A DNA stretch of 64,000 nucleotides from Ollibium composti (GCF_004801285.1 NZ_SSNY01000006.1:186001-250000); one strand, 5' to 3'; positions 8,126 through 16,705 are shown, counted from the first letter of the stretch. Notes: generated from the sequence alone by a model not told the origin. Program-made: numbers and translations.

Positions 8126-8623
8126 ATGCCCAAGACCGAAGCCGAATTGTCCGCATTCCTGTCGGGACTCGGCATCGAAACCACGACCCGGCGGCATCCG
8201 CCGCTGTTCACCGTCGCCGATTCGCAGGCGCTGCGCGGCGAGATCGCCGGCGGCCACACCAAGAACCTTTTCCTCAAGGACAAGAAGGACAACGTCTTCC
8301 TCGTCACGGTGGAGGAGAACGCGACGGTCGACCTGAAGCAGATCCATACGCTGATCGGCGCTTCCGGGCGCGTGTCGTTCGGCAAGCCGGAGCTTTTGAT
8401 GGAACTGCTCGGCGTCGTTCCCGGCGCGGTGACGGTTTTCGGGCTGATCAACGATACCGAGGGCCGTGTCCGCGTCGTGCTCGACGAGGCGCTGATGGAA
8501 AACGAGACGATCAACGCCCATCCCCTCACCAACGAGGCTACCACGTCGATTTCCCGGGCCGATCTGCTGCGCTTCGTCGAGGCGACCGGACATCGGCCTC
8601 TCATCTTGAAAGTCTCGGCATGA
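8126..8623 (+). CDS. YbaK/ProX-type aminoacyl-tRNA deacylase
   Basis: A 165-residue YbaK/EbsC-fold protein of the ProXp-ala (PrdX) type, which hydrolyses mischarged tRNA(Pro). Visible conserved pieces are RRHPPLFTVADS near the N-terminus, HTKNLFLKDKK with the conserved Lys of the deacylase site, and the VSFGKPELLMELLGVVPGAV segment with the PGAV loop. The start at 8126 gives the normal family length; an in-frame Met at 8033 would add 31 residues that do not resemble the family and would put the leader hairpin into the coding sequence. The thioredoxin-like gene follows after 70 bases. Confidence 0.88.
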   Translation: MPKTEAELSAFLSGLGIETTTRRHPPLFTVADSQALRGEIAGGHTKNLFLKDKKDNVFLVTVEENATVDLKQIHTLIGASGRVSFGKPELLMELLGVVPGAVTVFGLINDTEGRVRVVLDEALMENETINAHPLTNEATTSISRADLLRFVEATGHRPLILKVSA

Positions 8624-8693
8624 TCGCCACATTGGATGCGCGGCAAAAGGACAGGACAGGCGCTGCCGGCAGGGCGGCGCGGAAGGGCGGCAG

Positions 8694-9659
8694 ATGACAG
8701 AAAACAATCCGTTCGCGACAGGCAACCAGTATTCCATGGGTTCGCCGCAGGTCACCGTCGGCAACGGCGCGGCCGCGCCTGCGGCCGGCGATCTCGTCAA
8801 GGATACCTCGACGGCCGGCTTCGCCGCCGACGTCATCCAGGAATCGCGGCGCCAGCCGGTGCTGGTCGACTTCTGGGCGCCTTGGTGCGGGCCTTGCAAG
8901 CAGCTGACGCCGGTGCTCGAAAAGGCGGTGAAGGCCGCGGGCGGCGCGGTCAAGCTGGTCAAGATGAACATCGACGAGCATCCGTCGATCGCCGGCCAGC
9001 TCGGCATCCAGTCGATCCCGGCGGTCATCGCCTTCCGCGACGGCCAACCGGTCGACGGCTTCATGGGCGCCGTGCCGGAAAGCCAGGTGCAGGAGTTCAT
9101 CCGCAAGCTCGGCGGTGCCGGCAACGGCGCCGCGCAGATCGCCGAGGCGCTGGCAGCCGCCACCGAAGCGCGCGGCGCCGGTGACGCGCAGACGGCCGCC
9201 GCCATCTACGAGGCCGTGCTGGAGCAGGCGCCGGAGACGATCGAGGCCATCGCCGGCTTGGCGGAACTGTCGCTGGAGGCGGGCGACACGGAAGGCGCCA
9301 AGGCAGCCCTTGCCGCCGTGCCGGAAGCCAAAAGGGACGCGCCGGCGCTGGCCGCCGTACGGGCGCGGATGGCGCTGGCCGAGCAGGCCGCCTCGCTGGG
9401 CAATCCCGCCGAGCTGGAGGAAAGGCTGGCGAACGACCCGAAGGACCATCAGGCCCGTTTCGACCTGTCCATGATCCAGAACACGCTCGGCGAACGCGAC
9501 AAGGCGGCGGACAATCTTCTGGCCATCGTCAAGGCGGACCGCGGCTGGAAGGACGATGGCGCGCGGAACCAGCTTCTGCAGTTCTTCGAGGCATGGGGCA
9601 TGACCGACGAGGCGACACTGGCCGCGCGGCGCAAGCTGTCGTCGCTGCTGTTTTCCTGA
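8694..9659 (+). CDS. cnoX: Thioredoxin-domain co-chaperone, CnoX/YbbN type
   Basis: A 321-residue protein with an N-terminal thioredoxin domain (about 30-140) and a C-terminal TPR-like helical part (about 150-320). The redox motif DFWAPWCGPCKQLTP has both cysteines, unlike E. coli YbbN, which keeps only the second. CnoX proteins hold unfolded clients for DnaK or GroEL and can form mixed disulfides during hypochlorous or oxidative stress. GGAAGG stands 7 bases before the ATG. It lies between a tRNA-editing enzyme and a LON-domain protein on the same strand. Confidence 0.88.
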   Translation: MTENNPFATGNQYSMGSPQVTVGNGAAAPAAGDLVKDTSTAGFAADVIQESRRQPVLVDFWAPWCGPCKQLTPVLEKAVKAAGGAVKLVKMNIDEHPSIAGQLGIQSIPAVIAFRDGQPVDGFMGAVPESQVQEFIRKLGGAGNGAAQIAEALAAATEARGAGDAQTAAAIYEAVLEQAPETIEAIAGLAELSLEAGDTEGAKAALAAVPEAKRDAPALAAVRARMALAEQAASLGNPAELEERLANDPKDHQARFDLSMIQNTLGERDKAADNLLAIVKADRGWKDDGARNQLLQFFEAWGMTDEATLAARRKLSSLLFS

Positions 9660-9754
9660 GGCCGGCCCTGCCGCCGGCTTCGGGCAATCGTTGAGGATCG
9701 ACCGCAGGCGAGCGACCGGCCGCGCGGTTCGTCCCGACAAGGATTGGGAGCACA

Positions 9755-10423
9755 ATGCAGGCCGGAAACGCGCATTACCGGACCAAAGCGGATGTGCCGA
9801 CGCAGGTGGCGGTGTTTCCGCTCGCCGGCGTTCTGCTGTTGCCGGGCGCCCGGCTGCCGCTCAACATCTTCGAGCCGCGCTACCTGCAGATGATCGACGA
9901 GGCCATCGCCGGCACGCGGCTGATCGGCATCATCCAGCCGGCGCTGGACGGTTCGGCGCGCGCGGACGGCGAGCCGGAGCTGTGCGCGGTCGGTTGCCTC
10001 GGCCGCATCGCCTCCTTCACCGAAACCGGTGATGGCCGCTACCTGATTGCCCTGCAAGGGGTCTGCCGCTTCCGCGTGCTCGACGAGGTCGCCGTCCGGA
10101 CGGCGTTCCGGCAATGCCGCATCGCGCCCTTTCTTGCCGACCTGCCGGAACAGGCCGATGCCGGGATCGACCGCCCGGCCCTGCTCAAGGCGTTCCGGGC
10201 CTATCTGAAGGCCAACGAGCTGGATGCTGACTGGGAAAGCGTCAGCCGCGCCGACGACGCCATGCTGGTCAATGCGCTGTCGATGATGGCGCCTTACGGG
10301 CCGGCTGAAAAGCAGGCGCTGCTGGAGGCGCCCGATCTCAAGGCGCGCGCCGAAACGCTGATCGCCATAACGGAGATGACGCTGGCGCGCGAAGCCGACG
10401 ATTTCGGTTCGAGCCTGCAATGA
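9755..10423 (+). CDS. LON N-terminal (substrate-binding) domain protein
   Basis: A 222-residue stand-alone LON substrate-binding domain without ATPase or protease parts. The opening VFPLAGVLLLPGARLPLNIFEPRYLQM is the family hallmark, and GSARADGEPELCAVGCLGRI and RYLIALQGVCRFRV follow in the usual order. GGGAG lies 4 bases before the ATG. Such proteins are widely conserved in rhizobia; a role in protein quality control is plausible from the CnoX neighbour but not shown. Confidence 0.87.
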   Translation: MQAGNAHYRTKADVPTQVAVFPLAGVLLLPGARLPLNIFEPRYLQMIDEAIAGTRLIGIIQPALDGSARADGEPELCAVGCLGRIASFTETGDGRYLIALQGVCRFRVLDEVAVRTAFRQCRIAPFLADLPEQADAGIDRPALLKAFRAYLKANELDADWESVSRADDAMLVNALSMMAPYGPAEKQALLEAPDLKARAETLIAITEMTLAREADDFGSSLQ

Positions 10424-10499
10424 TGCAGTTGGGGAAGGCGTGACCGTTTTCCGTAAGCGGTGATGCCGAGGACGGATCGGCAAGGAGAGGAACGGGCGG

Positions 10500-10706
10500 A
10501 TGACGGCGGGACGCGACAGCGGCAGGGACGTCGACATGCGGTTGCTGGAACTGCTGGCCTGCCCGCTGACCAAGGGGCCGCTGGTCTGGAACGCCGAACG
10601 CGGCGAACTGGTTTCGAAGGCGGCCCGGCTCGCTTATCCGGTTCGCGACGGGATCCCGATCATGCTGTCCTCGGAGGCGCGCGCGCTTTCCGACGACGAA
10701 AGCTGA
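10500..10706 (+). CDS. Trm112-like small zinc-ribbon-type protein (YcaR family)
   Basis: A 68-residue protein with the Trm112/YcaR pattern [14 protein letters not shown] and [13 protein letters not shown]. The canonical second zinc-binding cysteines are absent, as in most bacterial members. GGAGAGG is about 10 bases upstream of the ATG; a second Met at residue 13 (MRLLELL) would also give a complete domain. Bacterial members are proposed partners of methyltransferases or LpxK, but function here is open. Confidence 0.85.
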   Translation: MTAGRDSGRDVDMRLLELLACPLTKGPLVWNAERGELVSKAARLAYPVRDGIPIMLSSEARALSDDES

Positions 10707-10724
10707 AGGCCTCGGAGACGCTGC

Positions 10725-10756
10725 AAAAGCCGCGGCTCTGCCCGGCGCGGCTTTTT
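10725..10756. terminator. Bidirectional terminator between the Trm112-like gene and dnaE2
   Basis: AAAAGCCGCG and CGCGGCTTTTT form a stem with an 11-base loop, giving a T tract on both strands. It serves the convergent ends of the Trm112-like gene and dnaE2. Confidence 0.75.
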
Positions 10757-10779
10757 GGTTTCGATCGAGTGCGCGCCCT

Positions 10780-13700
10780 TCACTGGAAATTGCGGCCTTT
10801 CGGCATCACCTCGCGGGCGCGCCGGGCCAGTCCGTCACTGTCGTTTCGCCATGCGGCGGGCTCGTTCGTGGGATCTGTTTGGTTTGTGCCGGGGCTGGTT
10901 CTCGGGCGTGCATCCTGCCGAGGCGGGGCTTCTTGGGGCGCGGCTTCTTCGAGCAGCACGGTCAGCCAGGGCGTCAGGTCGTCGATGCGGTCGGCGACGA
11001 TGTGGATGACGTCTTGCTCCGATTGCAGTTTTCCGCTGACGCGGATGAAGCGCGCGCCCATGACGACGGCCCTGTAGCGGTCGAATATGCGCGGCCAGAT
11101 GATGACGTTGGCGATCGCCTTTTCGTCCTCCAGCGTGAGAAAGATGGCGTTGCCCTTGCCCGGTCGCTGCCGCACCAGGACAAGGCCGGCGACCGAGACG
11201 CGCCTGCCGTCCGGCACCGTGGACAGGCGCTCACTGGGGGTGACGCCGAGGCGGTCGAGCCGGGTGCGCAGGAAGCCGACGGGATGCGCCTTCAGCGACA
11301 GGCCGAGCGAACGGTAGTCGTGGATGACATGCTCTCCCGCCGGCATGGCGGGTAGCGTCGTCGCCGGTTCCCTGTCAGCGAGGCGGATCTCGCTGCGGTC
11401 GAACAGCGGCAGCTTGCCGGCGCCCTTCGCCAGCGCCCGCACCGCCCACACAGCGCCGCGGCGATCGAGGCCGAACGAGCGGAAGGCGTCGGCCTCGGCC
11501 AGCCTTTCGATCTCGTCGGCATCGAGACCGGAGCGCAGCCAGACGTCGCGGATCGACCTGTAGCCGGTGCCGCGCCGTTCGACGAAGGTTTTTGCCCTGG
11601 CCTCGGCAAGGCCCTTGATCTGCCGCAGGCCGAGCCGCACGGCATGGCGTGTGCGGATGACGGTTCGCATTTCGCCATGACGCGGCACGATGCGGCCGGG
11701 ATCGAAGGCGGCCGGCTCCAGCGTGCAGTCCCAGTCCGAATGGTTGATGTCGACCGGCCGGATCTCGACGCCATGGTCGCGGGCGTCGCGGATCAGCTGC
11801 GCCGGCTGGTAGAAACCCATCGGCTGCGAATTGAGGATCGCCGCGCAGAAGACGTCGGGATAGAAGGCCTTGAACCAGCAGGAGGCGTAGACGAGGATGG
11901 CGAAGGAGGCGGCGTGGCTTTCGGGGAAACCGTATTCGCCGAAACCTTCTATTTGACGAAAACACCGTTTGGCGAATTCCTCCGGATAGCCGTTTTTTTT
12001 CATTCCTGTAATTAGCCGGTCGCGATATTTCCCAACCTCGCCTGTACGCCGGAATGTCGCCATCGCACGGCGCAGTTTATCTGCTTCCCACGCTTCAAAG
12101 CCACCTGCCACCATAGCGATTTTCATTGCCTGTTCTTGAAACAGAGGCACGCCGTAGGTTTTACTAAGAATCTGCTTAAGTTCCGGTTTGTAATATTCGA
12201 CGTCTTCTTTCTCTGTACGTCTACGCAGGTAGGGGTGCACCATGTCACCCTGTATGGGGCCGGGCCGCACGATCGCCACCTCGATGACGAGGTCATAGAA
12301 CTCCTTCGGTTTCAGGCGCGGCAGCATCGACATCTGCGCCCGCGACTCGATCTGGAAGACGCCAAGCGTGTCGGCGCGGCAGATCATGTCATAGACGCGG
12401 CCGTCCTCCTTGGGCATCGTGGCGATATCGACGATGGGACGGCCGTCGTCTTCGCGGACGGGTCGGTAATGGCTGGTGAGAAGATCGAAGGCGCGGCGGA
12501 TGCACGACAGCATGCCGAGCGCCAGAACGTCGACCTTGAGCAGGCCGACCGCGTCGAGGTCGTCCTTGTCCCATTCGACCATCTTGCGCTCGTCCATCGC
12601 CGTCTTGACGATGGGCACGATCTCGTCGAGCCGATCCTTGGTGATGACGAAGCCGCCGACGTGCTGGGTGAGATGACGGGGAAAACCCATGATCTCGTTG
12701 GCTCGGTCGATGACGTGCCGTGAAAGGTCGTCTTTCGGGTCGAACCCGCCGGCTTTGGCCTCCCGCGCCCCCAGCGTCGAGGAATGCCAGCCCCAGATGG
12801 AGCCCGACAGGGCGCCGCGCACATCGTCGGACAGGCCCATCGCCTTGGCGACCTCGCGCAGTGCGGAACGGCCGCGATAGCTGGTTACGGCGGCGGCCAG
12901 CGCGGTGTGCTTCTCCTGATACTTTTCGTAGACATAGGCCATGACCTCGTCGCGGCGCTCATGCTCGAAATCGACGTCGATGTCGGGGGGCTCGTTGCGC
13001 TCCTCGGAGATGAAGCGCTCGAACAGTGTGTCGATCTGGTCGGGGCCGACCGGCGTGATGCCGATGCAGTAGCAGACGACAGAGTTGGCCGCCGAGCCGC
13101 GGCCCTGGCACAATATGCCCTTGCTGCGGGCGAAGCGGACGATGTCGTGGACGGTGAGGAAGTAACGCGCGTAGCTCATCTTCTCGATCAGCGCCAATTC
13201 CTCCTCGATGCGTTGCGAAACCTTTTGCGGGACCCCGGGGGGATAGCGCTCCGCCGCGCCTTCGCGGGCGAGCCGCGCCAGTTCCTGCTGGGGGGTTGCG
13301 CCGTCGCGGGTCGGTTCGTCGGGATAGTTGTGCTTGAGTTCGCCAAGCGAAAAGCCGAGTTCCGCCGAAAAGCGCTCAGTCTCGGCAATCGCCTCGGGGA
13401 ATTTATGGAAGAGGCGCGCCATCTCGGCGCCGGACTTCAGGTGGCGCTCGGCGTTGGCGGCAAGCTCCAGTCCGGCCTCGGCGACGGGAACGTTGAGGCG
13501 GATCGCCGTCAGCACGTCCTGCAAGGGCCTGCGTTCGCGCGCGTGACAGAGCACGTCGTTGACCGCCATCAGCGGCATCCCCGCCGCCGCCGCCATTGCC
13601 GCCGCCCGCTCCAGCCGGAACCGGTCGCCGCCGCCATAGGCGGGAGCAACGGCCAGCCGCAGCGCCGCACCGAAGCGATGGCGAAGGCCGCGCAGCAAGG

Positions 13701-14229
13701 CCAGCGTCTCCTCCTCATTGCAGGCAAGATCGGGCAGGACGGCGAGGGAGAGGCGATCCCCCCATTCCAGCAGGTCGGCGCGCCTGAGAAGCGTGGCGCC
13801 TTTTTCGGTCTCGTCGCGAAGGTTGGCCTGGGTCAGCATGCGGCACAGGTGTCCCCAGCCGGCGCGGTCGCGCGGATAGGCGAGGATGTCGGGCGTGCCG
13901 TCGCAAAAGACGAGGCGGCAGCCGGGATGGTAGGGCAGAAGAAACGGTCCGAAGGGTTTCTTCGATTCGCCCTCGTTCTTGCCCTTATCTTCGTCCCCGG
14001 CCTCGATGCGGATGTGTTTCGACGCGCTCCAGGCGCGCACCACGCCGGCCACCGTGTTGCGGTCGGCCAGCCCCATGCCGGCATGGCCGAGCAGGCAGGC
14101 GGCCACCACCAGTTCCTCCGGCCGCGAGGCGCCGCGCAGGAAGGAGAAGTTCGACTGCACGCCGAACTCGATGTAGCGCGGCTCGGTCGGTATGGTGCGG
14201 GGCGGCGTGTCGGAGGATTCCGTCTTCAT
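10780..14229 (-). CDS. dnaE2: Error-prone DNA polymerase III alpha subunit DnaE2 (ImuC)
   Basis: A 1149-residue C-family polymerase of the DnaE2/ImuC type, the polymerase of the SOS mutasome. The N-terminal PHP domain starts with FGVQSNFSFLRGAS, which lacks the metal ligands of replicative DnaE. The palm has PDIDVDF near residue 415, giving two catalytic Asp. The C-terminus holds an OB fold (GRRVSVAGLVLVRQRPG near 1005) and lacks a long tau-binding tail, typical for DnaE2. The ATG overlaps the imuB TGA, so it is the third gene of a LexA-controlled operon. Odd feature: codons for residues about 664-763 are AT-rich (roughly 49 percent GC against more than 60 percent around) and include an A8 run, although the protein sequence there is normal for the family. 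Confidence 0.95.
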   Translation of the reverse strand: MKTESSDTPPRTIPTEPRYIEFGVQSNFSFLRGASRPEELVVAACLLGHAGMGLADRNTVAGVVRAWSASKHIRIEAGDEDKGKNEGESKKPFGPFLLPYHPGCRLVFCDGTPDILAYPRDRAGWGHLCRMLTQANLRDETEKGATLLRRADLLEWGDRLSLAVLPDLACNEEETLALLRGLRHRFGAALRLAVAPAYGGGDRFRLERAAAMAAAAGMPLMAVNDVLCHARERRPLQDVLTAIRLNVPVAEAGLELAANAERHLKSGAEMARLFHKFPEAIAETERFSAELGFSLGELKHNYPDEPTRDGATPQQELARLAREGAAERYPPGVPQKVSQRIEEELALIEKMSYARYFLTVHDIVRFARSKGILCQGRGSAANSVVCYCIGITPVGPDQIDTLFERFISEERNEPPDIDVDFEHERRDEVMAYVYEKYQEKHTALAAAVTSYRGRSALREVAKAMGLSDDVRGALSGSIWGWHSSTLGAREAKAGGFDPKDDLSRHVIDRANEIMGFPRHLTQHVGGFVITKDRLDEIVPIVKTAMDERKMVEWDKDDLDAVGLLKVDVLALGMLSCIRRAFDLLTSHYRPVREDDGRPIVDIATMPKEDGRVYDMICRADTLGVFQIESRAQMSMLPRLKPKEFYDLVIEVAIVRPGPIQGDMVHPYLRRRTEKEDVEYYKPELKQILSKTYGVPLFQEQAMKIAMVAGGFEAWEADKLRRAMATFRRTGEVGKYRDRLITGMKKNGYPEEFAKRCFRQIEGFGEYGFPESHAASFAILVYASCWFKAFYPDVFCAAILNSQPMGFYQPAQLIRDARDHGVEIRPVDINHSDWDCTLEPAAFDPGRIVPRHGEMRTVIRTRHAVRLGLRQIKGLAEARAKTFVERRGTGYRSIRDVWLRSGLDADEIERLAEADAFRSFGLDRRGAVWAVRALAKGAGKLPLFDRSEIRLADREPATTLPAMPAGEHVIHDYRSLGLSLKAHPVGFLRTRLDRLGVTPSERLSTVPDGRRVSVAGLVLVRQRPGKGNAIFLTLEDEKAIANVIIWPRIFDRYRAVVMGARFIRVSGKLQSEQDVIHIVADRIDDLTPWLTVLLEEAAPQEAPPRQDARPRTSPGTNQTDPTNEPAAWRNDSDGLARRAREVMPKGRNFQ
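11930..12240 (-). other. Low-GC block with aberrant codon use inside dnaE2, including an A8 slippery tract
   Basis: Hand counts give 42, 55, 57, 42 and 48 percent GC for successive 60-base lines from 11941, against about 65 percent or more on either side. Codons such as AAA, ATT, TTT and CGT replace the GC-ending ones used elsewhere. At 11993-12000 the coding strand carries eight A in ATG-AAA-AAA-AAC, an in-frame A_AAA_AAC heptamer. The encoded protein remains a regular DnaE segment. Confidence 0.8.
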
Positions 14230-15887
14230 GCGAACAGCCCATGCAGGAACCAGCGCGGCGCTTGTCCGGACAGGCCGTAGAGGCCCTGGCGGTAGAGCCA
14301 GTAGCGCCGCCCTTCGGCATCCTCGACGGTGAAATAATCCCGGCTGCGCTGCGCCAGCCTTTTGGCGGCGGCGGCCTTGCGGCGGTCTTCGTAAGTCCGC
14401 TCCTCTTCGTTTTCCTGTCTTGCGACGACGGGCAGGCTCTCCCGCCACCATTCGGGTTCGATCCGCTCCGGCCCTTCGGCGTTGACGATGCGGTAGCGGG
14501 CGCGGCGCCAGCGGAAATTCAGCGGCGGGCCGTCCGGTACCTCGGCCATGACATCGACGGGCTCGGGTTGCCTGAGCAGGCGCAGCGGCCGCTCCGGCGT
14601 CGGCGTGGCCTCGGCCGGGCCGGCCGGCATGTCCGGCGCGAAGGGCAGGAAAGCGACGGCGCGCTCCGGCACATGGCTGGCCACGGCGACCGGCCGGCGC
14701 ATAACGGCGCGGCCGAGGCGCGCGCCGACGCGGTCGACGAATTCGGACAGGGTCTCGCCGGTGTCGGCGGCCTGCTCGCCAAGGTCGGCCTGTCCCGGCG
14801 GCAGGGTGCCGGCGGTCAGGACCGAAAGCCTGACGAGATCGAATCCGAAGCCGGCGTCGAGATTTTGGCCGAGCGCGTCGAGCCGTTCGTGGAAAAGCCT
14901 GGCGATCCGGTCCGGCGCGCGTGTCGGGGAGGACAGGCCGAGCGGCAGGCGGGCGACCGCGCCATCGACCCGGAACAGCAGGAGTTGCAGGGCGAGCGCG
15001 CCGGCGTCGCGCCGCTCCAGGCTTGTCCGCAAGGATTGCGCCAGGACAAGGACGATGCGTTCGACATCCTCGATCGCCATGATCGGCTCCGCCAGCCGGC
15101 GCTCGGCCGAAAGCTCCGGCACCGCCTGTCGCGGCGACAGCGCTTCCTCGATATGGCCGAGCGCCTGGTCGAGCCGCAGGATGAGCGTCTTGCCGAAGCG
15201 CCGCGCCAGCGGCGCGCGGGGCGCGGCCTTGACGGCGCCCACCGTGCGCAGGCCGACGCCGGCGAGCGCGGCGCAGGTGTCCGGTTCCAGCCTGAGCGCC
15301 GCCGGCGGCAGCGGCGCCAGCCATTCGGCCTCCATGCCGCCGGGCACCGTGGCGCTGCCGTGGAAGCGGGCAACCGCCCATGCCGCTCCCGCGGTGGCGG
15401 CGATCGCGGCGCGGGCGTCAAAACCCTGCTCGCGGAAGCGCCGCAGCATGTCCTCAAGCAGCGCCTGTTCGCCACCGAACAGGTGACAACAGCCGGAAAT
15501 ATCGAGGAACAGGCCGTCGGCGCCGTCGAGCGCCACCAGCGGCGTGTAACGGTCACACCAGTCGGCCAGCGCCTCCAGCAGGCGGCGATCGGCTTCCGGG
15601 TCGGCCTCGACGACGTCGATGCCGGGGTGCATGGCGCGTGCGTCGGCCAGGCCCATGCTGCGCCTGAGGTTGAGCCCCTCGGCGCGGCGGTCGAGCGCGG
15701 CCAGGCGCTGCGCGTTCCTGTCGTTATGGCTGACGACCAGCGGCGGGAAAGCGGAGCATGCCGTACGCCATGCGTGGCCGAGCCGCTGCCGCCATATCCG
15801 CTCCGTGGCGAGATAGGGAAACCAGAGCGACAGGATCCTGCATTCCGTCTTCGAAGAGGGCCGGGCGGTGTTCGAAACTGAGGGCAT
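14226..15887 (-). CDS. imuB: ImuB, inactive Y-family polymerase-like mutasome protein
   Basis: About 553 residues. The Y-family core begins with ILSLWFPYLATERIW; active Y polymerases have an acidic MDAFFASVE-like motif here, so the first catalytic carboxylate is missing, as known for ImuB, which acts as the adaptor between ImuA, DnaE2 and the beta clamp. Further Y-family pieces are PLVALDGADGLFLDISG and the helix-hairpin-helix GVGLRTVGAVKAAP. The C-terminus has the ImuB tail ending in PRWFLHGLFA. The start is uncertain: 15887 is the first ATG giving this N-terminus and overlaps imuA by 164 bases; no SD is evident. Confidence 0.9.
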   Translation of the reverse strand: MPSVSNTARPSSKTECRILSLWFPYLATERIWRQRLGHAWRTACSAFPPLVVSHNDRNAQRLAALDRRAEGLNLRRSMGLADARAMHPGIDVVEADPEADRRLLEALADWCDRYTPLVALDGADGLFLDISGCCHLFGGEQALLEDMLRRFREQGFDARAAIAATAGAAWAVARFHGSATVPGGMEAEWLAPLPPAALRLEPDTCAALAGVGLRTVGAVKAAPRAPLARRFGKTLILRLDQALGHIEEALSPRQAVPELSAERRLAEPIMAIEDVERIVLVLAQSLRTSLERRDAGALALQLLLFRVDGAVARLPLGLSSPTRAPDRIARLFHERLDALGQNLDAGFGFDLVRLSVLTAGTLPPGQADLGEQAADTGETLSEFVDRVGARLGRAVMRRPVAVASHVPERAVAFLPFAPDMPAGPAEATPTPERPLRLLRQPEPVDVMAEVPDGPPLNFRWRRARYRIVNAEGPERIEPEWWRESLPVVARQENEEERTYEDRRKAAAAKRLAQRSRDYFTVEDAEGRRYWLYRQGLYGLSGQAPRWFLHGLFA

Positions 15888-16668
15888 CGGGGTTCCATTC
15901 CAGGACGAGGCGCGTCGGCGGCGCCAGCCGGTTCTTGGCGAGCGTGACAGTGAAGCCCGGCGGCCCGATCGAGCCGGCAAGGGGCCGGCCGAGAATGTGG
16001 CGGGGCGCTGCCGGCGCGGGTGCTACGACGAACCGCAGCGGCGCCGCCGTCGGTCCGGCTTGTGCCGAATGCCGCAGCAGGAAGAACGGCCGGCCGGCGA
16101 GGGCGGCGCGGCGGTGCAGGCGGCGCGTCGCATCGAGGTCGAGCCGTTGCGGGTTGCCGGGCAGCTCGAGGACGACCGCCGCCAGCGATTTCAGCGCGGC
16201 CGCCTCTTCGGCGATCCACAGCGCGTCCACCGGCTTTTGCGCCTCGGCGAAGAGCAGCGAACCCGCCGCGATGCCGAAAAGCCGGGCAATCCCGTGCAGA
16301 TGCGGAAGGCCCGCTTCGGCGAACATGTCGCCGGTGCCGATCCACAGAAGCGGGCGGCTCGCGCCTGCCTGCTTCATGAGCAGGGCGGCCAGCGCCAGTA
16401 CGAAGCCGGCGCCGGCGCCGGCATCGCGCATCTGCCGGCCGTGCACCTCGGTCAGCGCCGCTCTGGGCAGGCCGCCGCCGAGCGCTGCGTCCAGCGTCGG
16501 CACGCCGGTGGCCAGCCTGTCGGCCGCGCCGAGCACCCGGCCGCTGCCGCGCACCACCACCGCATCGTCGCCGGGAGGGGCGAGCCGTTCCGCCAATCTT
16601 CCTTCGATCCTCGCGATTTCCCGGCGCAGGGCAAAAACAGTGTCCCGCGCCACGGCAGGCGTTGCCAT
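15724..16668 (-). CDS. imuA: ImuA, RecA-like SOS mutasome protein
   Basis: A 314-residue protein of the ImuA family (SulA/RecA-like core), first gene of the mutasome operon. Segments LATGVPTLDAALGGGLPRAALTEVHG and LLWIGTGDMFAEAGLPH correspond to the RecA-like Walker region, though the P-loop is degenerate, which is usual for ImuA. The start at 16668 (MATPAVARD) is chosen because a LexA box lies just upstream at 16691-16705; an earlier start at 16737 would bury it. The C-terminus runs unusually far into imuB. Confidence 0.9.
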   Translation of the reverse strand: MATPAVARDTVFALRREIARIEGRLAERLAPPGDDAVVVRGSGRVLGAADRLATGVPTLDAALGGGLPRAALTEVHGRQMRDAGAGAGFVLALAALLMKQAGASRPLLWIGTGDMFAEAGLPHLHGIARLFGIAAGSLLFAEAQKPVDALWIAEEAAALKSLAAVVLELPGNPQRLDLDATRRLHRRAALAGRPFFLLRHSAQAGPTAAPLRFVVAPAPAAPRHILGRPLAGSIGPPGFTVTLAKNRLAPPTRLVLEWNPDALSFEHRPALFEDGMQDPVALVSLSRHGADMAAAARPRMAYGMLRFPAAGRQP

Positions 16669-16690
16669 GGCGGTCAGTTCCGTTCGATAT

Positions 16691-16705
16691 GTTCCTGTTA
16701 TGTTC
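16691..16705. promoter_or_regulatory. LexA box (SOS operator) of the imuA-imuB-dnaE2 operon
   Basis: GTTC-CTGTTAT-GTTC fits the alphaproteobacterial direct-repeat LexA consensus GTTC-N7-GTTC exactly. It is 22 bases upstream of the imuA ATG. A further GTTC at 16682-16685 gives a second, N5-spaced half-site. Confidence 0.85.

Noticed and set aside
11375..11965. -1 frame after the dnaE2 A8 tract as a functional alternative product
   Set aside because: The frame stays open for about 200 codons but is strongly Arg-rich, as expected for a shadow frame; no sign of protein-level selection.
12784..14280. Plus-strand open frame of about 500 codons opposite dnaE2
   Set aside because: No recognisable domain; composition is that of an antisense frame of a GC-rich gene.
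14230..15381. Extension of dnaE2 into a 1533-codon frame
   Set aside because: The added part lies over imuB in another frame and is Arg/Pro-rich; dnaE2 begins at 14229 with an ATG overlapping the imuB stop.
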